Shown: piece after piece, positions 1 to 7,200 of the stretch
Position numbering within the stretch: position 1 is the first letter of the stretch
Layout of the letters: every line of letters begins with the position of its first letter
NCBI GenBank assembly: GCA_036401895.1
Contig: DASWTW010000362.1
Span: 1-16,926 of the forward strand
Length of the DNA stretch: 16,926 bases
Direction: 5' to 3'
Source: LB3-1 sp036401895
GTDB taxonomy: Bacteria; Chloroflexota; Chloroflexia; Chloroflexales; Kallotenuaceae
The notes under the pieces: generated by a model
The model's input: only the letters and a program-made list of their open reading frames with translations
The model's database searches: none
What the model was told of the DNA's origin: nothing
Translations under genes and position numbers: made by a program

Positions 1-2
1 CT

Positions 3-1289
3 AGCCGCGAACGCATCCATGAACAGGTTGGCCGCGCTATAGGCGCTGAATCCCAGGCCACCCAGCGTGGTTGCGACCGAAGAAAACAAGAGACAGAAGT
101 CAAGTGCGCGGCCATCGAGGAGCCGATCGAGCACGTACAGACCGTGAATCTTGGCCTCAAAGAGCGCCTCATCTGCGGCACAGCCCGTTGTCGCCAGCGG
201 ACGAATGATCGAGCCGTAATCAGCCAGCCCGGCTGTGTACAGCACACCATGCAGCGCCCCGAAGCGATCATCGATCTGGGCGAGTGCCGCCTGCATCTGT
301 GTTGCATCGGCCGCGTTAGCCTGGAGCAGCAGAACCTCCGCGCCTAGGTGCTCTAGCCGCTGGACGGCGCGCAACTTCTGCGCGAGCGAATCGCTCTCGG
401 CATGCGTAGACAGCCAGCTATCCCACTCGGTACGTGGCGGCAATGCTGATCGCCCGAGCAGCACCAGCCGGGCCTGCCGCGTTCGCGCCAGATGCTCGGC
501 CAGCACGAGCCCGACACGGCCCAACCCACCGACGATCAGGTACACACCGCGATCGCGCAGCGGCCTGATTGCCAGAGCATCATGGCTTATCGGCGCGGGT
601 GCGACGTTTTGTACCCAGCGCTGACCGCCACGATACGCCAGCACGCTCTCGCTCGGCGCGACCAGCTCATGGATCAGGTGTTCAATCAATGCAGCAGCCT
701 GGCGCGTACCTGGCGGCGGCAGTACCACGTCGATCGACTGGCAGGTCAGATTCGGGTATTCCTGTGGGATGACCTTGCACGGTCCCAGCAGCGGGGCCAG
801 CTCAGGCGGCGCTACTTCCCCATCGACGATGGCATGCAGCCCGCTTGATACCACCGCCAACCGTAGCCGTTGGTTGCTTTGCACTGTGTCGGCCAGACCA
901 GCCGCAGCCAGCGCCTGTACTAACAATATCAGACTGTCGTAACCAGTGCGCTGCGCCTCTAGAAAGCGCTGGGTCACCGGCTGATCGGAATCGGGTGGTG
1001 TCAGGCTCCAGCAATGGACGATCTGCTGGGGTACCTGGTTTTTAGCGATAAGTACATCTATTAACTGCCGATAATCTTTATTCTGTTCAACATCAAGCAC
1101 ATACTCATCAGTATCCACCTGACGAAAGCCTGGGCCTATCCGCGCTATGATGACATGCTGCCCATCCGCCTGAAGCCTCTGCGCCAGCCGATCGGCGAAT
1201 CCTTGCTGATCGGCCAGAATTAGCCAGTGGCTACCATGCTCTAGCGCTGGCCTGGAACGTGGTGGCACAGTTCGCTGCCACCACGGCAG
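3..1289 (-). other. Domain: ketoreductase (structural plus catalytic subdomains), cut by window edge
   Basis: It reduces the beta-keto group to a hydroxyl with NADPH. The structural half begins near DDWFYLPWW (about residue 2596). The catalytic half has the nucleotide-binding motif VGGLGRVG (DNA about 520-550) and the catalytic residues Lys2975 (FEAKIHG), Ser2999 (FSSVATT), Tyr3012 (GFSAYSAAN) and Asn3016. Ser and Tyr are 13 residues apart, as is normal. The LDD position that helps assign stereochemistry reads LAD, so I do not assign stereochemistry. The domain should be active. Confidence 0.9.
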
Positions 1290-4200
1290 GTAAAACCAAT
1301 CATCCACGTGCTCAGTCTTGCGCGGCATACCGCCTGTACTGCGTGCTGCCTGATCGCCTGGGCGTGGGTCAATCCAGTAGCGCTGGCGATCGAAGGCGTA
1401 GGCTGGCAGCGGCACGCGGCGCCGCCGCTCTCCCGCATACATCTGTGCCCAGTCGATCGCGACCTGCGCTTGCCACAAGCGACCAACGGTTTGTAGTAGT
1501 ACCGCCATGTCTGAAGCTGACTCGTGTGGATGACGCATCGAGGTCAGCACAATTTGCTGATCGCGGGTGTATGGCCGCACCAGTGAATGCAGTGTGCGCC
1601 CAGGGCCGACCTCCAGCAGCACCGCGGCGGGCTGTTCCAGCAGGCACTGCATGCCCACCGCAAAACGAACTGTTTGCCGTAAGTGGGCTAGCCAGTAGTG
1701 GGGGTCGGTCGCCTCGGCTGTGCTGATCCAGGTTCCGGTCACGTTCGAGACGAACGCAATCTGCGGTGGATGCAGCGTCATCGTCGCGAGGAATGCGGCA
1801 AACTCCGCCAGGATTGGCTCAACCAGTGGCGAGTGCGTAGCAACAGCAATATGCAGGCGTTGGCACTCCACGCCTTGCTGCGCCAGCCGCTGCCTGAGCT
1901 CGTCGATCGCGGCGACTGGTCCTGCCACGACGCAAAGCGCCGGACCATTGATCGCCGCTACTCCTAGCCGCTCATCGATCTGTCCCAGCAACGGTAGCAG
2001 CATATCCGACGACAGCGCCACGCTCAACATTGCGCTCGCCGGCAGTTGCTCGAAGAGTCGGCCACGGCACAGCACCAGCGCGAGCGCATCTTCCAGGCTA
2101 AACACTCCCGCCAGCGTCGCAGCAACATACTCGCCCAGCGAATGACCGATCATCCCGGTCGGCCGCACGCCCCAGCCGATCCACATCTGCGCCAGCGCGT
2201 ACTCAGTAGCGAACAGCAGCGGCATCGCGATCGCGGGCCGCTCGATCACGCTCACAGCTTGGTCCATCTGCTCCGCTGACGGATAAAGCAGGGTCCGCAG
2301 GTCAAGGCCGAGCGCGGGTGCGAGCAGCGCGGCGCACTGATCGATGCTTGCCCGAAACCGCCCTTCGCTCTCATACAGCTCACGCCCCATGTTGAGATAT
2401 TGTGCACCGACACCCGGGAACATAAATAGCACCGGACGTTCCACCTGCTCACTTACAACAGTCGGGACGCGGCGTGGGTCGCGCTGCTCCAGAGCGCTGA
2501 CGGCGTCGGCAACATCCGAGCAGACGAGGGTGCGCCGGTGGCTGAACCCTGCCCGACCAACCTGGAGCGTGTAGGCGACATCGGCCAGGTTACAGCTGGG
2601 ATGCCGCCGCAGGTAGGCGAGCAGATCGGCAGTTGCTTGCTCCAGGCTGGCACTGGTCTTAGCCGACAGCGCCAGGAGCTGCCAGGGCCCGGCTGGGCTG
2701 GACGGCGGCACCGGCGGTGCTTCTTCCAGCACAACATGGGCGTTCGTGCCGCCAATACCGAACGAGCTGACACCCGCTCGTCGCGGTGAGGTATCAGGAC
2801 AAGGCCAGGGCTTGAGCGTGGTGTTTACATAAAATGGACTGTGTTCTAGCTCAAGCTGCGGATTGGGCGCAACGAAATTGAGGCTGGGCGGCAGCGCTGC
2901 ATGATGCAGGGCCAGGACGGTCTTGATCAAACCGATCACGCCAGCCGCGGCATCGAGATGACCGAGATTCGTCTTGACTGAGCCGATCGGGATACTGTTC
3001 GGCGCGAGCGCGCTGGCGGCAAATACCTGCCGTAAGGCTGCGATCTCGATCGGATCGCCGAGATTGGTACCGGTGCCATGGGCCTCGACATAGCCAATCG
3101 TCGCCGGATCGACGGCCGCGCTCTGGAGCGCCATGCGGATCGCTTCGACTTGACCGGCCTCACTTGGTGCCGTGTAGCCAACTTTCAGCCCGCCATCGTT
3201 GTTGATTGCCGAGCCCTTGATCACACCATAGATCGTGTCGCCGTCCTGAACGGCCTGCTCAAGGCGCTTAAGCACGACGATACCGAGGCCATTACCAGCA
3301 ACCGTTCCCTGCGCGTCGGCATCGAAGGCCCGGCAGTGACCGTCGGGCGAGAAGATACTGCCCTCTTCATACAGGTAGCCAGTCTTGTGAAAGGCGCGGA
3401 TTGAGACGCCACCAGCCAGCGCCAGGTCGCACTCGCCGTCGAGCAGCGCGCGCCGTGCCAGATGCACGGCCACCAGCGAAGTAGAGCACGCCGTCTGGAC
3501 ATTGATGCTCGGTCCCTGGAGATTGAGCTTATACGAGACACGGGTTGGAAGGAAATCTTTATCGTTCGCCAGGAGCGTTTGTAGTCCGCCAGCCGCCTCG
3601 ATCAACTCAGGGTTTGAGGCCAGGTTGTGCAGCAAGTAGGTGTTGGTACTGAGCCCCGCATACACGCCAATCCGGTAGGGCGAACGCAGCCCATCGGACG
3701 GCGGCCTGGTAGCCGCGCCGTAGCCGGCATCTTCCAGCGCGGCCCAGGCGTACTCCAGGAACAGCCGCTGCTGCGGGTCCATGATCTCAGCCTCACGTGG
3801 AGTGAAGCCGAAGAACCCGGCATCAAAGCGATCGATCTCGTCGAGCACCGCGCCTGCTTTGACATAGCCAGGGCGGCGCAGGAGCTGTGGATCAACACCT
3901 GCGGCCAGGAGCTCATCATCCGAGAAGAGGCGGATCGACTCAACGCCATCGCGAAGCTGCTGCCAGAACGTATCCGGCGTACGTGCATCCGGTAGCGCGC
4001 ATGCTATCCCGATTACTGCGATTTGATCATCGGCCACCTGTAGCTTACTCGTCATATCCGGTGCCAGCGCCGGCTGCGGATCAGCCAGATGCTGCGACAG
4101 AGCGCTGATCGTTGGGTACGCGAACAGATCGGTCATCGGAAGATCACAGCCCAGATCCTCACGCAGCTTGCTGCGTACCTGCACCAGCCGCAGGGAGTGA

Positions 4201-7200
4201 CCACCCAGGTCAAAGAAATTATCATGCCGGTCAACGCGCTCGATATGCAGCACTGCGCGCCAGATGGCGGCGATCCGCTGCTCGATCTCGGCGCGTGGCA
4301 GAGCGAGAGCTACCCGGCCCGCTGGACGCGCCGGCTGGATCGGCGGTTGCGCAGCGGATTCGCCGGCCCTGTGAGCGGCTATTTCCTGCGACAGATCAAG
4401 CTCCACCTGGTCGCCCAAAGCAGCCGCTGCGACCAATTGATCAGGATCAGCGGTCATGGCTGTCAGTGTGGCGATGTAGGCCGCGCCGATAGCGGCGATT
4501 TGCGCCGGATCGAACTGCGAGGGATCGTATTCCAGCGTGAGCCGCGCCTGCTCCGTCCCATGAATATTCACATGAGCCAGGAAGGCAAAATTGGTCTGTT
4601 GAAAGAGCTTGCCGCTGACCAGCTCGATCGTGTTGACCTGCTCCAGCGACTGATACACGTGAAAATGGGTGAAGTTGAAGGCGGTCTCGAACAACGGCTG
4701 ACCACCATGCTGTTGCTGGATCTCGGCCAGCGTATACCAACGAAACGGCAGTGCGGATCGTTCCTCCGCGAACACCGCACGCACAAGATCAAGCCAACTA
4801 CCGATCGGTAGTTGCAGCCGCAACGGCAGCGTGTTCAGGAACAACCCCAGCACCTGTTCGCTGTCGGGGGTTTCTGGGCGTGTGTTCGCCACCAGGCCCG
4901 TTAATACGTCGGTCTGACCGGTGAGCAGTGCCATCATCCGCACGTGCGCCGCCAGCAGCACACTTTTGATCGGTGCGCCTGCCCGTTCGGCAAGTTGCTG
5001 AAGCTGAACCAGAAGCACGGGAGCGATCGGCTCGCTGTACGTCGCGACGCCCAGCTCAGGCACACCGCGCTCATGGGAACGCCGGCGCGGCAGCCGGGTG
5101 ATTGGACGCTCATGGAGCCGAGCGCTCCAGTAGCGTTGCGCCACCTCGGATTGGAGCGTTACTCGCTCCAGGGCGACCAGATCCCGGAACTGGGTCTGTA
5201 GTGGCCGGATCACCACAGGCTGGCCGCGTAGCAAGCCGGAGTAGCGCTCGAACAGCTCGACCAGCAACGAGGCCACACTCCAGCCATCCAAGATTGCATG
5301 GTGAAAGCTAAGCGTCAGTTGGAAATCACGCAGATCCCGCTGGTGGATCTGGAAGCGCAGCAGCGGCGGCACAGTCCAATCGAACGGCCGCTGTTTCTCG
5401 TCATCAATCCAGCGCTGGACGGCCTGATCCTGCTCGGCGGGGACAAGGTGACGCAGATCGGCGAACGAGATTGGAACTGACACGGTCTGGTGGACGAGCT
5501 GGAGCGGCTCACTGAAGCGATGCAGATCGAACGAGGTACGCAGCACGGCATGCTGCGCCACGATCTGCTGCGTAGCCTCGGTTAGCGCCATGCGATCCAG
5601 CGGCGTGCGCAGGTGAAAGCTAAAGATGTCGTGGTAGATGGCGTCGTGGGTACCAAGCTCGCTATGAAACAGCATACCGAGCTGAAGGTCGGCGAGAGGA
5701 TATGCATCTGCCAGGTCTGCCGGAAGCTGCTCCCGATCCTGCTCCGCAACCAGACTAAATGGCGCAACCGGTGCGATCTCGTCCAGATTGGGAGTGGATG
5801 TATCAATCTGCCGGGCGAGCGCCCCGAGGGTCGGGGTTTCAAAGATCTGCTGGAGGGTCAGCGGGAGTTGCTGGAGGCGAGCGTGGGCCAGTACCTGAAT
5901 ACTGCGCATCGAATCGCCGCCCAGCGCAAAGAAGCTATCTTCCACCCCGATCCTGGCGACACCGAGTACCTCGGACCAGATCGACGCCAATGTCTGCTCA
6001 GTAGGCGTCCGCGGTGCGACAAACGGCCGTTCCACGCCTGCCCGTCTGTCTTCGGGTGTGGACGCATACTCAAACAGCGCCTGGCGATTGAGCTTGCCGT
6101 TAGCTGTGAGGGGCAGCGCCGGCAGAAACACAAACGCGCTCGGCACCATATAGTTGGGCAGGCGCGTGCCGAGATGCTGACGCAACTCGGCAGACCCCAG
6201 AACCGGGTGCCCTCCCGGCGACCTAGAACCAAAGGCGTTTCCTGCTTGGCTCGCATTAGATTCTTGGCTCTCGATTCTCGGTTCTTCTACGACATACGCC
6301 ACCAGCTGCTGATCGCCGTGATCTTCGCGGAGCAGGACCACCGCATCGCGTATGCCGGGTACCGCCCGCAGGACGGCTTCGATCTCGCCGAGCTCGATGC
6401 GGAAGCCGCGCAGCTTGACCTGCTGATCGCTACGGCCAATATATTCAAGCTCTCCGTCCTCCAGATAGCGCGCGGTATCACCGGTCTTGTAAAGCCGCCC
6501 GCCTCCATCCTGCGGGTACCCGCCGAAGGGATCGGGGATGAAGCGCTCAGCAGTTAGTGCTGGACGGTTGAGGTAGCCCCGCGCGAGGCCTGCCCCACCA
6601 ACGTAGATCTCACCTGTCACACCTGGCGGCACCGGCTCCAAAGTGTTCGCGTCGAGCAGGTATAGCTGGAGATCAGGAATTGGCTGACCAATCACACGCT
6701 CCCGGCCCTGATCCAGATCAACCAGCCGGATCGGACGATAGGTGACATGCACCGTGGTCTCAGTGATACCATACATGTTGACAAGCTGCGGAGCATGATC
6801 GCCATAGCGCGTAAGCCAGGGCCGCAGCATAGCCATCTCCAGCGCCTCACCACCGAAGATCACCAGCCGCAGCGTCGCACACAGCTTCTCACGAGCTGCC
6901 AGCACAACCGGCATCAGTTGGCGGAAAGCCGAGGGCGTTTGGCTCAACACCGTCACGTGCTCGCGATGCAGGAGTTCGGCAAATGCCTCCGGGTCACGGC
7001 TGACCAAATAGGGCACGACGACCAGCCGTCCTCCGTAGAGCAGCGCGCCCCACAGCTCCCACACCGAAAAATCGAAGGCGGCGGAGTGGAAGAGTGTCCA
7101 CACATCGTGCGTGTCCGGCTGTATCCACGCGCTGGTAGCGGCAAACAGCCGCACCACATTGCGATGCGTAACGACCACGCCTTTCGGCTGTCCGGTTGAG

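Noticed and set aside
4089..6557. Long plus-strand open frames (240 codons at 4089-4811, 314 codons at 5613-6557)
   Set aside because: They are exactly opposite the codons of the megasynthase and arise from its codon bias; their translations show no family features, whereas the minus strand carries clear C, A and PCP motifs.
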